Position numbers and translations under genes: made by a program. A stretch of 64,000 bases of DNA, taken from NCBI RefSeq assembly GCF_040822115.1, contig NZ_CP162004.1, positions 1,116,001 through 1,180,000 of the forward strand, read 5' to 3'. The notes beneath the pieces were generated by a model, which was given only the letters and a program-made list of their open reading frames with translations, had not been told where the DNA came from and made no database searches. Below are positions 8,486 to 17,846 of this stretch, in pieces; the first letter of the stretch is position 1; every line of letters starts with the position of its first letter. This DNA is from Flavobacterium sp. WC2421. GTDB taxonomy: Bacteria; Bacteroidota; Bacteroidia; Flavobacteriales; Flavobacteriaceae.

Positions 8486-8505
8486 ATGAAATTCTTATTC
8501 AACTT

Positions 8506-10557
8506 TTGAAAAATAAAGCACTCATATATCTTTTTTTATTTTTGTTCTTATTTTTTTTGGGTTGTTCCAAAAAGAAAAAAGAAAATACTCTAGTAACTTC
8601 ATCAGAGGATAGTCTATCCACTTATTTTTCATTAGCCAATGATTTTAGTATGGCCAAAGAGAAGAGGTTATTGTTTACTGAAAAAGCATTTAATATTGTT
8701 GTAAATCAAAAGGATGATTCTCTTAATAGAGTAAATTTATTTAAAGTTGCCAACCGATATTACAACATAAACAATTGGAAAGAATTTAATAAAACAGTCC
8801 ATTTGGTTTTAAAGCAATCAGAAAATGCTAAAGATACTCTACATTTAATTAAAGCTTATACCTATTTGGGAGATTATTATGATTCTCAAGCAATTTCTGA
8901 CAGTGCTTTTATGTTTTATTATAAAGCCGAAAAAATGTATGTTCAGCCTCGTGATAATTTGGTTTTAAGTAAAATACTAATCAATAAAGCGAACTTACAA
9001 TATAGGATAGGTGATTTTTTAGGTTCACAAAATTCAGTTTTTAATGTGTTGAGAAAAATTAAAGATGAAAAGCAAGTCAATAATATTTTGTATGATGCTT
9101 ATAATCTTTTGGGGCTTATCTACAATGAGCTTGGCGAATTTGATAATGCGATGATCTATTCCAATAAAGCATTAGCAATTAGTGAAGATCAGTCGATTCC
9201 CGGAGAATTTCAATCAAAAGCCAGTTCGTTAAATAATATTGGTTTTTTATATTTAAATTCTCAAAAATTTTTAATGGCGAAAAAATTTTTTCAAAATGGA
9301 TTAGAACAAAAAGACTTACTTAAGTTTAAACCTGCTTTATTTGCTGTTTTATCGGATAATTTAGCCTACTCTAAATTTAAACTTAACGAAACAGATAATC
9401 TTCCAGAATTATTTTATCAATCGTTGAAAATGAGAGAAAATCTAAAACTTACCTCTGGAATATTTATTAATAAAATACATTTGTCCGAATATTTTGCTTC
9501 TAAAATGGATACCGTTAGAGCAATAGAATATTCTAAAGAAGCACTTTTGTTAGCTCGTAGTACTAATGTTTCTCGTGATATATTAGTTGCTCTTAAACAA
9601 TTGTCCTTAATTGAGCCAGAAAAGTCATCCGTTTATTCTAAAGAATACATTCATATTAATGAAGAAATGCAAAAAGAAGAGCGCAGTATGGGAGATAAAT
9701 TTTCTCGTATTGAATATGAAACAGACAGGATTAAAGATGAAAACAGTAGTTTAGCCGATCAAAACAGGAATTTAGTTTATGTTTTTAGTTTCATCACCAT
9801 TTTAGGATTGTTTTTATATATCATCAAAGCGCAAAAAACCAAGAATAGAGAATTGTTGTACAAACAACAGCAACAAAAAGCAAATGAGGATATTTATAAC
9901 TTAATGATCTCGCAGCAAAATACGATTGAGACCAACAGGGTAAAAGAGAAAAAACGCGTTGCTCAAGAATTACATGATGGGGTTTTAGGGAGAATGTTTG
10001 GGGTGCGAATGAATTTAGATGGTCTAAATAGGTTTAATGATGATATGGCTATTGAACAAAGAATTAGTTATTTATCGGAATTAAAAAATATTGAGCAGGA
10101 TATTCGTGAAATTTCTCATGACTTAAATAGAGAAAAATCGGAATTAATTAATAACTTCGTAGCAATTGTTGATAATTTATTTGAAAAACAGCGTAATACT
10201 TTTAAGCCCAGATTGATTTCTAATATTGATAGAAACATTAAATGGGAATTATTAGTAAATGCTGTAAAAATCAATTTATATAGAATCATTCAGGAATCAC
10301 TTCAAAATATTAATAAATATGCCAACGCTGAAAATATTAATATTGAGCTGAGAAAACAAGGCGATAATTTAGTATTAACGGTAACAGATGATGGCATTGG
10401 ATTTAATGCCAGAGTTAAAAAAAAGGGAATTGGAATGCAAAATATGTTATCTCGAACTAAAGAATGTAATGGGATATTTAATGTAAAATCCAAAAAAGGA
10501 GAAGGCGTAATTATTACTGTTATAGTTCCATTAGAACAAATACAAATACCATCATAG
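8506..10557 (+). CDS. TPR-containing sensor histidine kinase (HisKA_3/NarX type), lipoprotein N-terminus
   Basis: A sensor kinase of about 683 residues. From the TTG at 8506 it begins with a textbook lipoprotein signal (KNKALIYLF... then FFLGC and a KKKK patch). The longer frame from TTG 8464 would start upstream of the promoter element and spoil the signal, so 8506 is preferred. TPR-like helical pairs fill about 40-390, a transmembrane helix (LVYVFSFITILGLFLYII) lies near 425-445, then a coiled coil and a HisKA_3 dimerisation domain with ELHDGVLGRMFG, H490 being the phospho-accepting His. The HATPase_c domain ends the protein (NINKYANAENI, DDGIGF, GIGMQNM, GEGVIITV). The response regulator gene starts 2 bases after its stop. 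TPRs in the periplasm may sense a peptide or protein ligand; that is inference. Confidence 0.88.
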   Translation: MKNKALIYLFLFLFLFFLGCSKKKKENTLVTSSEDSLSTYFSLANDFSMAKEKRLLFTEKAFNIVVNQKDDSLNRVNLFKVANRYYNINNWKEFNKTVHLVLKQSENAKDTLHLIKAYTYLGDYYDSQAISDSAFMFYYKAEKMYVQPRDNLVLSKILINKANLQYRIGDFLGSQNSVFNVLRKIKDEKQVNNILYDAYNLLGLIYNELGEFDNAMIYSNKALAISEDQSIPGEFQSKASSLNNIGFLYLNSQKFLMAKKFFQNGLEQKDLLKFKPALFAVLSDNLAYSKFKLNETDNLPELFYQSLKMRENLKLTSGIFINKIHLSEYFASKMDTVRAIEYSKEALLLARSTNVSRDILVALKQLSLIEPEKSSVYSKEYIHINEEMQKEERSMGDKFSRIEYETDRIKDENSSLADQNRNLVYVFSFITILGLFLYIIKAQKTKNRELLYKQQQQKANEDIYNLMISQQNTIETNRVKEKKRVAQELHDGVLGRMFGVRMNLDGLNRFNDDMAIEQRISYLSELKNIEQDIREISHDLNREKSELINNFVAIVDNLFEKQRNTFKPRLISNIDRNIKWELLVNAVKINLYRIIQESLQNINKYANAENINIELRKQGDNLVLTVTDDGIGFNARVKKKGIGMQNMLSRTKECNGIFNVKSKKGEGVIITVIVPLEQIQIPS

Positions 10558-10559
10558 AA

Positions 10560-11252
10560 ATGACAACCGAATCTACTTTAATGCTAAAAGTAAAAAAAAA
10601 CATATTAATAGTTGACGATCATCCGTTCATTATACAGGGATATAAAAATGCTATAACTAGGTATGATGCTGATAATTATGAGTTTTTTATAACAGAGGCA
10701 AAAGATTGTGAGTCAGCTTATCATGTTATTACTAATCCTGAATCGGCTATTTTTGATATCGCTTTTTTAGATATCAGTATGCCTTCGTATGAAGAACAAA
10801 ATCTTTATTCGGGTGAGGATTTGGCAAAATTGATTTTAGAGAACATGCCAAATTGTAAAATAATTTTGTTGACTATGTTTACTGAGTTTTTAAAAATTAA
10901 AACAATCATAAGTAATATAAATCCAAATGGGTTAGTAATTAAAAATGATTTAACCTTTGATGAACTTTTATTTGCTTTTGATAAAGTGATCAAAAATGAA
11001 TTTTATTACAGTAAATCTGTTTTAGAGATGTTAGAATCGCATGAAAATGACATCGAAATAGATTTATTTGATAAGCAAATTCTTTTCCATTTGTCAAAAG
11101 GAACTAAAGCAAAAGACATTCCTCAATACATTCCAATTTCGTTAAACGCAATTGAAGCGCGAAAATTAAATCTCAAGGAATTATTAAAAGTAACTGATGG
11201 AAGTGATATCGAATTGGTTCGGGAAGCTAGAAAAATCGGTTTGTTATTTTAA
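10560..11252 (+). CDS. Response regulator (receiver plus short LuxR-like C-terminal region)
   Basis: A 230-residue regulator, partner of the preceding kinase from which it is separated by 2 bases. Receiver domain: D19-D20 in ILIVDDHPF, phospho-acceptor D71 in AFLDISMP, T105 and K128. All catalytic residues are present. The C-terminal 65 residues (LFDKQILFHLSKGTKAKDIPQYIPISLNAIEARKLNLKELL) resemble the helix-turn-helix of NarL/LuxR regulators with the usual KEIA.. replaced by KDIPQYIP. An alternative start is M8. Output is probably transcriptional; targets unknown, the repeat-peptide gene next door being an obvious candidate. It ends at a bidirectional terminator shared with thiL. Confidence 0.87.
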   Translation: MTTESTLMLKVKKNILIVDDHPFIIQGYKNAITRYDADNYEFFITEAKDCESAYHVITNPESAIFDIAFLDISMPSYEEQNLYSGEDLAKLILENMPNCKIILLTMFTEFLKIKTIISNINPNGLVIKNDLTFDELLFAFDKVIKNEFYYSKSVLEMLESHENDIEIDLFDKQILFHLSKGTKAKDIPQYIPISLNAIEARKLNLKELLKVTDGSDIELVREARKIGLLF

Positions 11253-11267
11253 TATTGGAAATTACAT

Positions 11268-11304
11268 AAAAAAAAGCGACACCTAATGATGTCGCTTTTT
11301 TTTT
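11268..11304. terminator. Bidirectional terminator between the response regulator and thiL
   Basis: GCGACA at 11276-11281 pairs with TGTCGC at 11290-11295, flanked by an A-run on the left and a T-run on the right, so it works in both directions. Confidence 0.88.
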
Positions 11305-12349
11305 ATTCTTTTATAGCATCCCAACCTCTTGCCTTTAGAGGAATTCGAGTATTTGCTCGTGTCACTAAATGGATTCCTTCACTTTCTTGAACCATGTGTC
11401 CAATAATAGAGAAATTTGGATTTGCTTTTATTTTATTAAAATCTTCCATAGCAATAGTGAAAAGCAATTCATAATCCTCTCCACCATTTATGGCAACTGT
11501 GGTGCTGTCAATATTGAATTCTTCACAAACACTGATGAACTGTGGATCAAGAGGAAGTTTATCTTCATATAAATTACAACCCACTTTAGATTGTTTACAT
11601 AAATGCATAATTTCTGATGATAACCCATCAGAGATATCAATCATTGAAGTAGGTTTTATTTCTAAAGCATGTAATAAAGTTCTAATGTCTTTACGGGCTT
11701 CCGGTTTTAATTGACGCTCAATTATATAAGTATAAGAATCTAGATCTGGTTGTGAATTAGGATTTACTTGAAAAACTTGTTTCTCTCTCTCTAAAACTTG
11801 TAGTCCCATGTACGCAGCTCCAATATCACCAGACACAACTAGTAAATCGCTTTGTTTTGCTCCATTTCTATAAACAATTTCATCTTCATTGGCTTCGCCA
11901 ATAGCAGTTATGCTTATAATTAATCCTTTTTGAGAGGAAGTGGTGTCTCCACCAATCACATCTACTTTGTACTCAGCTGCTGCATGAGTAATCCCTTCAA
12001 ATAATTCTTCTAAAGCTTCTAATGGGAAACGATTAGAAACGGCAACAGAAACCGTGATTTGAGTTGCTTTTGCATTCATTGCACAGATATCCGAAATATT
12101 TACTACAACCGCTTTATATCCCAAGTGCTTCAAAGGCATGTAAGCCAAATCAAAATGTACGCCTTCTATTAATAAATCGGTAGAAATCACCACTTTTTTA
12201 TCCTTGAAATCAAGAACAGCAGCATCGTCACCAATTCCTTTTAGGGTGGATGCTTGGTTGATTTCAAAGTTTTTTGTTAAATGGTCTATCAATCCAAATT
12301 CTCCTAATTGAGCTATACTAGTACGTTGCGGGTTTTTATCTTCAATCAT
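11303..12349 (-). CDS. thiL: Thiamine-monophosphate kinase
   Basis: A 348-residue cytosolic kinase that phosphorylates thiamine monophosphate to the active cofactor thiamine diphosphate. Visible motifs: GEFGLIDHL near the N-terminus, GIGDDAAVLDF (metal and ATP binding), GGDTTSSQ, SMIDISDGLSSEIMHLC and GGEDYELLFT, all in family order. The ATG at 12349 is chosen over one 30 bases upstream because it fits the family N-terminus (MIEDKNPQRTSIAQLGEFG) and because the -7 element CAAAGGTA (minus-strand TACCTTTG) at 12369-12376 would overlap the longer form. The stop codon sits at the edge of the shared terminator. No thi-box riboswitch is seen upstream. Confidence 0.95.
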   Translation of the reverse strand: MIEDKNPQRTSIAQLGEFGLIDHLTKNFEINQASTLKGIGDDAAVLDFKDKKVVISTDLLIEGVHFDLAYMPLKHLGYKAVVVNISDICAMNAKATQITVSVAVSNRFPLEALEELFEGITHAAAEYKVDVIGGDTTSSQKGLIISITAIGEANEDEIVYRNGAKQSDLLVVSGDIGAAYMGLQVLEREKQVFQVNPNSQPDLDSYTYIIERQLKPEARKDIRTLLHALEIKPTSMIDISDGLSSEIMHLCKQSKVGCNLYEDKLPLDPQFISVCEEFNIDSTTVAINGGEDYELLFTIAMEDFNKIKANPNFSIIGHMVQESEGIHLVTRANTRIPLKARGWDAIKE

Positions 12350-12368
12350 TATCTTTATTTTAAAGATG

Positions 12369-12376
12369 CAAAGGTA
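12369..12376 (-). promoter_or_regulatory. -7 promoter element of thiL
   Basis: TACCTTTG on the minus strand, exact TAnnTTTG, 19 bases upstream of the ATG at 12349. Confidence 0.5.
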
Positions 12377-12480
12377 CAAAGTTGTAACCCTTTAATGAGA
12401 TAAAGTAGAAGAGATTTTAGAATTGCCTTTATGAATATAATTTTTTTTCGCATCTTTAAGAATAATTAAAAAAGTTTACA

Positions 12481-13413
12481 ATGAAATCATTTGATATAAT
12501 TACACTAACAGTAAACCCCGCTTTGGATAAAAGCGCTCATTTTTCGGGATTAGTTCCTGAACAAAAAATAAGATGTGAAGCACCCCTTTATGATGCAGGT
12601 GGAGGGGGAATAAACGTTTCTAAAGCGATATCTCGTTTAGAAGGGAGCTCTTTAGCGGTAATGGCTTCTGGCGGTCCGTCAGGCGAAATTATTAAAGAAA
12701 TTCTAAATAAAGAGTCAATTTCGTTTCGAGCTATTGAAACTAAAAATTGGACAAGAGAAAGTTTTGTTGCAGTTGATGATAATACCAATTCGCAATACCG
12801 TTTTAATTTTCCTGGAACTGCAGTTACGGAAACTGAAAAAAATGAAATTATCCAAGTTGTAGAAGGACTTGAGTTTAAATTTCTCGTTTTAAGTGGAAGT
12901 TTAAGGGAGGGGTTACCTATTGACTTTTACCAAAAAATGGCTGAAATCGCAAAAAAATCAAATTCAAAACTCATTGTTGATACCGCTGGCGAAGCTTTAG
13001 AAAAAGTATTAGAAACTGGCGCTTATTTAATTAAACCCAATGTAGGAGAATTAGCAAAATTGATAGGAGTGGAGCGTCTCGAAATGGAAGAAGTAAATGA
13101 AGCAGCAAAAAAAATCATTGCTAAAGGCGGTGCCGAAATTGTTGTGGTTTCCCTTGGTCCTCAGGGTGCAGTTTTAGTCACTAAAGATGTGTATGAATAT
13201 GTTCCCGCTCCTAATGTTGCTAAGAAAAGTACTGTTGGTGCTGGAGACAGTATGGTAGGAGGAATGGTTTGGGCATTGTCTCAAAATAAAAGCTTGAAAG
13301 AAGTAATTCGTTGGGGAGTAGCTTGCGGTTCAGCAGCAACAATGAACGAAGGAACACAGCTGTTTAAATTAGAAGATGCGAAACGATTGTTCGTATGGTT
13401 GCAGGATAAATAA
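12481..13413 (+). CDS. pfkB: 6-phosphofructokinase II (PfkB type)
   Basis: A 310-residue glycolytic kinase that makes fructose-1,6-bisphosphate from fructose-6-phosphate and ATP in the cytosol. It follows E. coli PfkB closely: TLTVNPALDKSA at the start, GGGGINVSKAI at 40-50, KNWTRESFVAV near 88-98, IVDTAGEAL near 165-173, VVVSLGPQGA at 221-230 and STVGAGDSMVGGM at 250-262 with D256 as catalytic base. Length is the same as the E. coli enzyme. A 1-phosphofructokinase or tagatose kinase would share the fold, but the NWTR and SLGPQGA segments favour PfkB. It is divergent from thiL and convergent with lepA, so probably monocistronic. Confidence 0.88.
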   Translation: MKSFDIITLTVNPALDKSAHFSGLVPEQKIRCEAPLYDAGGGGINVSKAISRLEGSSLAVMASGGPSGEIIKEILNKESISFRAIETKNWTRESFVAVDDNTNSQYRFNFPGTAVTETEKNEIIQVVEGLEFKFLVLSGSLREGLPIDFYQKMAEIAKKSNSKLIVDTAGEALEKVLETGAYLIKPNVGELAKLIGVERLEMEEVNEAAKKIIAKGGAEIVVVSLGPQGAVLVTKDVYEYVPAPNVAKKSTVGAGDSMVGGMVWALSQNKSLKEVIRWGVACGSAATMNEGTQLFKLEDAKRLFVWLQDK

Positions 13414-13421
13414 TGCTCTAT

Positions 13422-13456
13422 AAAAAACCCTGATAATTTTTACATCATCAGGGTTC
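13422..13456. terminator. Terminator between pfkB and lepA
   Basis: AACCCTGAT at 13426-13434 pairs with ATCAGGGTT at 13447-13455. The left arm is preceded by an A-run, giving a T-run on the minus strand, so it best serves lepA and may also stop pfkB. Confidence 0.75.
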
Positions 13457-13491
13457 ATTTATAATTTAAAATTCAGAATTTAAAATAATTT

Positions 13492-15288
13492 TTAATCATT
13501 CAATTTCAATACAGCCATAAACGCTTCTTGCGGAATCTCAACATTTCCTACCAATCGCATACGTTTTTTACCTTTCTTTTGTTTTTCAAGTAACTTACGT
13601 TTACGAGAAATATCTCCACCATAACATTTGGCAGTTACATCTTTACGCAAAGCTTTAATGGTTTCACGAGAAATTACTTTTACTCCAATAGCCGCTTGAA
13701 CAGGAATGTCAAACTGTTGACGCGGAATCAATTCTTTCAATTTCTCACACATCTTTTTACCAATAGAATAAGCATTATCAACGTGCATCAAGGAAGATAA
13801 AGCATCCACAATAGTAGCATTCAATAAAATATCTACTTTTACCAAGTTGGAAGTTCTCATTCCAATAGGTGTGTAATCAAATGAAGCATATCCTTTAGAA
13901 ACTGTTTTCAATCGGTCATAAAAATCAAATACAATCTCTGCTAATGGCATATCAAATGTCAACTCTACTCTTTCTGTAGTCAAATACGTTTGATTGGTAA
14001 TCAATCCGCGTTTTTCGATACACAAACTCATTACGTTACCTACATAATCCGCTTTAGTAATGATTGTAGCTTTGATAAAAGGCTCTTCAACATGGTCCAA
14101 GCGAGAAGGCTCAGGCAAGTCGGAAGGATTGTTTACAATAAGTACAGTTGTTGGATCTTTCTTAGTAAACGCATGGTACGAAACATTGGGAACAGTAGTG
14201 ATTACTGTCATGTTAAACTCACGTTCTAGACGTTCCTGGATAATTTCCATGTGCAACATTCCTAAGAATCCACAACGGAAACCAAAACCTAATGCCGCCG
14301 AACTTTCTGGCAAAAACACAAGTGAAGCATCATTCAACTGAAGTTTCTCCATTGAGTTTCTCAACTCCTCATAATCTTCCGTATCTACAGGGTAAATTCC
14401 AGCAAAAACCATTGGTTTAACATCCTCAAAACCAGTAATTATATTTGTTGTTGGATTTTTAGCATCCGTTAACGTATCTCCTACTTTTACTTCTTTCGCC
14501 TCTTTAATTCCAGAAATTAAATACCCAACATCACCGGCTGAAATCACTTGTTTTGGAACTTGGTTCAGTTTCAATGTTCCAATCTCATCTGCAAAATATT
14601 CATTGCCAGTAGCCATGAATTTAATTTTTTGACCTTTTTTTATTTGCCCATTTTTCACACGGAAAATAACTTCAATACCTCTAAAAGGATTGTAATGAGA
14701 GTCGAAAATCAATGCCTGTAATGGTTCGTCAACATTTCCTGATGGAGGTGGAATTTTCTCAATAATTGCAGCCAAAATATTTTCGACACCAAAACCTGTT
14801 TTTCCCGAAGCATGAATAATATCTTCCAATTTACATCCAAGTAAATCAATAATATCGTCACTTACCTCTTCTGGGTTCGCACTCGGTAAATCCACTTTAT
14901 TTAAAACTGGAATAATTTCCAAGTCATTCTCTAAAGCCAAATACAAATTTGAAATCGTTTGTGCTTGAATACTTTGTGCAGCATCAACAATCAAAAGCGC
15001 ACCTTCACAAGCAGCGATTGATCTCGAAACTTCATAAGAAAAATCGACGTGTCCCGGAGTATCAATCAAGTTCAAGATGTATTCTTGTCCTTTGTAGGTA
15101 TACTCCATTTGTATGGCGTGACTTTTTATGGTAATCCCGCGTTCGCGTTCCAAGTCCATGTTGTCAAGCAATTGTGCTTTTTCTTGACGAGCGGTTACTG
15201 TTTGTGTAGCACCAAGTAAACGGTCAGCAAGTGTACTTTTCCCGTGATCAATATGTGCAATAATGCAAAAATTCCTTATATGTTTCAT
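13492..15288 (-). CDS. lepA: Elongation factor 4 (LepA), ribosomal back-translocase
   Basis: A 598-residue translational GTPase. G-domain motifs: [15 protein letters not shown] (G1), [12 protein letters not shown] (G2), [15 protein letters not shown] (G3) and NKVDLPSA (G4). The middle contains the EF-G-like domains II, III and V, and the C-terminus carries the LepA-specific domain with [26 protein letters not shown]. LepA binds stalled or mistranslocated ribosomes in the cytosol and affects initiation and elongation. Length and start ([17 protein letters not shown]) are standard. Upstream lies repeat element A rather than a recognisable promoter. Nothing abnormal was seen. Confidence 0.98.
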   Translation of the reverse strand: MKHIRNFCIIAHIDHGKSTLADRLLGATQTVTARQEKAQLLDNMDLERERGITIKSHAIQMEYTYKGQEYILNLIDTPGHVDFSYEVSRSIAACEGALLIVDAAQSIQAQTISNLYLALENDLEIIPVLNKVDLPSANPEEVSDDIIDLLGCKLEDIIHASGKTGFGVENILAAIIEKIPPPSGNVDEPLQALIFDSHYNPFRGIEVIFRVKNGQIKKGQKIKFMATGNEYFADEIGTLKLNQVPKQVISAGDVGYLISGIKEAKEVKVGDTLTDAKNPTTNIITGFEDVKPMVFAGIYPVDTEDYEELRNSMEKLQLNDASLVFLPESSAALGFGFRCGFLGMLHMEIIQERLEREFNMTVITTVPNVSYHAFTKKDPTTVLIVNNPSDLPEPSRLDHVEEPFIKATIITKADYVGNVMSLCIEKRGLITNQTYLTTERVELTFDMPLAEIVFDFYDRLKTVSKGYASFDYTPIGMRTSNLVKVDILLNATIVDALSSLMHVDNAYSIGKKMCEKLKELIPRQQFDIPVQAAIGVKVISRETIKALRKDVTAKCYGGDISRKRKLLEKQKKGKKRMRLVGNVEIPQEAFMAVLKLND

Positions 15289-15309
15289 CTTCTATTTATG
15301 TCAATTTTT

Positions 15310-15400
15310 TAGGGCGTGACCACAAGGGTCGGGTTATTCGTTTCAATCTTTTCCTTTAAAAAAAAGGAAAAGGATTTTCACTGCTACCCCTCACGCAAAA
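15310..15400 (+). repeat. Hairpin repeat element A (subtype 1)
   Basis: 5' arm GGTCGGGTTATTCG...CAATCTTTT, hairpin tip CTTTTCCTTT/AAAGGAAAAG (15348-15372), 3' arm AAAAGGATTTTCACTGCTAC then CCCTCACGC. Same arms as elements B, C and D with a different tip. It lies between divergent lepA and dus. Confidence 0.8.
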
Positions 15401-15531
15401 GCGTCGAACAACGACAATTAATCTGCAAATATACGCTAAAATCAATAGCTTCAAAGCCTAGAATTAGTAAACTAATAGGTTAAGTTAGAAGTCTTTTCGA
15501 TAACTACTTTCTGCGATTCATCTAAATGTTG

Positions 15532-15539
15532 TAATTTTG
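15532..15539 (+). promoter_or_regulatory. -7 promoter element of the dus gene
   Basis: TAATTTTG, exact TAnnTTTG, 17 bases upstream of the ATG at 15557. The -33 half is weak. Confidence 0.5.
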
Positions 15540-15556
15540 CACAAAATTAAACGAAG

Positions 15557-16549
15557 ATGATTAAGATTGGCAACATAGAATTACCAGATTTCCCTTTACT
15601 TCTCGCTCCTATGGAGGACGTGAGTGACCCACCTTATCGTAGGTTGTGTAAAATGCATGGTGCCGATTTGATGTACTCTGAGTTTATTTCTTCTGAAGGT
15701 TTAATTCGTGACGCAATCAAAAGCCGAATGAAATTAGACATCTTCGACTACGAACGCCCCGTTGGAATCCAGATTTTTGGAGGTGATGAGGAAGCGATGG
15801 CTTTGTCTTCTAAAATTGTTTCAACTGTAAATCCAGATCTAATTGATATCAATTATGGTTGTCCAGTTAAGAAAGTGGTTTGTAAAGGTGCAGGTGCCGG
15901 AGTCTTAAAAGATGTGGATTTGATGATACGCTTGACGAAAGCCGTTATTGACAGTACTCATTTACCAGTAACGGTAAAAACGCGTTTGGGTTGGGATGAC
16001 AATTCGATTAATATAGATGAGGTGGCAGAGCGTTTGCAAGATATTGGTGTTGCTGCTTTGAGTATTCACGCTAGAACTCGTGCCCAAATGTATAAAGGCC
16101 ATTCGGACTGGTCGCACATCGCCCGAGTAAAAAACAACCCTAGAATCACCATGCCTATTTTTGGTAACGGAGATATCGACAGTCCAGAAAAAGCATTGCA
16201 ATATAAAAATGAATACGGTATCGACGGAATCATGATTGGTCGTGCCGCGATTGGGTATCCTTGGATTTTCAACGAAATCAAACATTACTTCAAAACAGGG
16301 GAGCATTTAGCTAAACCTACAGTTGCTGATAGAGTAGAAGCCGTGCGCAATCACTTAACCTGGGCAATGGAATGGAAAGGAGAGCGATTGGGAATTGTTG
16401 AAACCCGTCCTCATTATACTAATTACTTTAAAGGAATTCACTCTTTTAAACCCTTCAAACAACAATTAGTTACACAAGATAATCCTGCCGAATTGTTTGC
16501 TATTTTAAATAACATAGAGCAAGCATATGCTGGTTATGAAGTGGTGTAG
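15557..16549 (+). CDS. dus: tRNA-dihydrouridine synthase (DusB-like)
   Basis: A 330-residue FMN enzyme that reduces uridines in the D-loop of tRNA. The TIM-barrel motifs are in order: LLAPMEDVSDPPYRRL near 15-30, IQIFGGDEEAM near 71-81, DINYGCPVKKVVCKGAGAGVL at 97-117 with the catalytic C102, VTVKTRLGWDD near 140, LSIHARTRAQMYKG near 170 and GNGDI and GIMIGRAAIGYPWIF further on. A C-terminal helical tRNA-binding part follows. Length fits the DusB/DusA range, and the sequence looks closest to DusB. It is monocistronic, with an own -7 element and a large hairpin after the stop. Confidence 0.94.
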   Translation: MIKIGNIELPDFPLLLAPMEDVSDPPYRRLCKMHGADLMYSEFISSEGLIRDAIKSRMKLDIFDYERPVGIQIFGGDEEAMALSSKIVSTVNPDLIDINYGCPVKKVVCKGAGAGVLKDVDLMIRLTKAVIDSTHLPVTVKTRLGWDDNSINIDEVAERLQDIGVAALSIHARTRAQMYKGHSDWSHIARVKNNPRITMPIFGNGDIDSPEKALQYKNEYGIDGIMIGRAAIGYPWIFNEIKHYFKTGEHLAKPTVADRVEAVRNHLTWAMEWKGERLGIVETRPHYTNYFKGIHSFKPFKQQLVTQDNPAELFAILNNIEQAYAGYEVV

Positions 16550-16576
16550 AAATTTTTGATAAAATAGTTAAACACG

Positions 16577-16622
16577 AATTCCACTAATTTACACAAATTG
16601 ATTTGTATAAATTAGTGGAATT
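16577..16622. terminator. Long bidirectional hairpin between dus and the FtsX-like gene
   Basis: 22-bp arms (16577-16598 and 16601-16622) with a single mismatch and a two-base gap, followed by T residues on the plus strand. It sits between converging genes and probably ends both. Confidence 0.8.
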
Positions 16623-16643
16623 TTTCTATTTACATCTGAAATC

Positions 16644-17843
16644 TTAATCCAATAACTTTTTACTTACTCGGCTACTAGCAATCAATGAAGCAATAAAGCC
16701 AAGCGTAACTATTGTCCCCATCACAATTAACACATTTTCAAGAGAGAAAATGACAGGATAAGCCAGTGTAGGAGTAATCATAACGAGTTGGAAGTGTTGT
16801 TGCAGTAAAACGATAATTATTCCTAAAACTAATCCGATTATTCCGCCAAAAACGCTCAATAAAGTACCTTGAAGTAAAAATATTTTTCTCAAATCTTTTA
16901 TTTCAGTTCCTAAATTAAAAAGGGTTTTCAAATTTCCTTTTTTGTCTAGAATCATCATAATCAATGCACCAATGAGGTTGAAAAGAGCTACCACTATTAC
17001 TAAAGTAAATATTAAATATACTGCGATATTCTCAGTGTTCAACATTTTATATAAGGATTCATTGAGTTGTGCTCGATTCTTTACAGTTATTTTATTGTTG
17101 AAAATAGATTGTAGTTTGTCTATAATCGCATTTTCATCGGCTCCAGTTTTTTCTTTAATTTCTATGCCAGAAATCTGATTGTTTTTGTATTCCAATAATT
17201 CTTGGGCTAGACCTAAATCAGAAAAAACATATTTAGAATCTAGATCTTCGCTGATAGCGTAAATGCCAATAGGGAAAACTTCACTTTTGTTAAAAGCTTG
17301 TTCCGCATTTTCAATTGTTCCTTTTCCAGGTTTTGGAACTAGAACTTCTAGGGTTTTGTTATAATCAAGCAAGCCCATCGAAAATTTTTGAGCAATGCCA
17401 TAACCTACCACTACTTGATTTGTATTAGGCTCAATCCATTGCCCATTGTAAAGTGTTTTTTTGATGTCGTTGACTTTACTAAAGTTTTGGTCGACGCCTT
17501 TCAAATAGGTTACTTCTTGCTTGTCATCAAAAACAAACAAAACGCGCTCTTCTATTATTTTAGAATAAGAAACAACGCCTTCTATTTTTTTGATTTGGTT
17601 TTCTTGTTCTGGAGTAACAAAAAATGATTTCCCTAAAGTGCTACTTATTTTTAAATCGGGATCAATATCATTGGTAAACGAAAGGCTAAAAACTTTCAGC
17701 CCACTAAAAACGGACAAAACCACAAACAAAGCCATTGCGCCAACAATAATTCCCATGCTGGCAATTCGATTGATGATATTGATAGCATTATTTTTACTAT
17801 TGCTAAGAATGTAGCGTTTGGCTATGTAAAGGGGAAAATTCAA
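16644..17843 (-). CDS. FtsX-like ABC permease, LolC/LolE type
   Basis: A 399-residue inner-membrane protein with the MacB/LolCE layout. An N-terminal cytoplasmic stretch (MNFPLYIAKRYILSNSKNNAINIINRIA) leads into transmembrane helix 1 (about 28-48), then a periplasmic domain to about 265, and three C-terminal helices (about 270-300, 318-350 and 365-390) forming the FtsX domain. Such permeases work with an ATPase in lipoprotein release to the outer membrane or in related transport. No ATPase gene is adjacent. The start lies 3 bases after the rbfA stop, so the two are co-transcribed; this rbfA-permease pair may simply be lineage gene order. Lipoprotein-releasing function is likely but inferred. 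Confidence 0.85.
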   Translation of the reverse strand: MNFPLYIAKRYILSNSKNNAINIINRIASMGIIVGAMALFVVLSVFSGLKVFSLSFTNDIDPDLKISSTLGKSFFVTPEQENQIKKIEGVVSYSKIIEERVLFVFDDKQEVTYLKGVDQNFSKVNDIKKTLYNGQWIEPNTNQVVVGYGIAQKFSMGLLDYNKTLEVLVPKPGKGTIENAEQAFNKSEVFPIGIYAISEDLDSKYVFSDLGLAQELLEYKNNQISGIEIKEKTGADENAIIDKLQSIFNNKITVKNRAQLNESLYKMLNTENIAVYLIFTLVIVVALFNLIGALIMMILDKKGNLKTLFNLGTEIKDLRKIFLLQGTLLSVFGGIIGLVLGIIIVLLQQHFQLVMITPTLAYPVIFSLENVLIVMGTIVTLGFIASLIASSRVSKKLLD

Positions 17844-17846
17844 ATT

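Noticed and set aside
8464..8505. Longer N-terminus of the histidine kinase from TTG 8464
   Set aside because: It lies upstream of the -7 element and would put 14 residues in front of an otherwise ideal lipoprotein signal.
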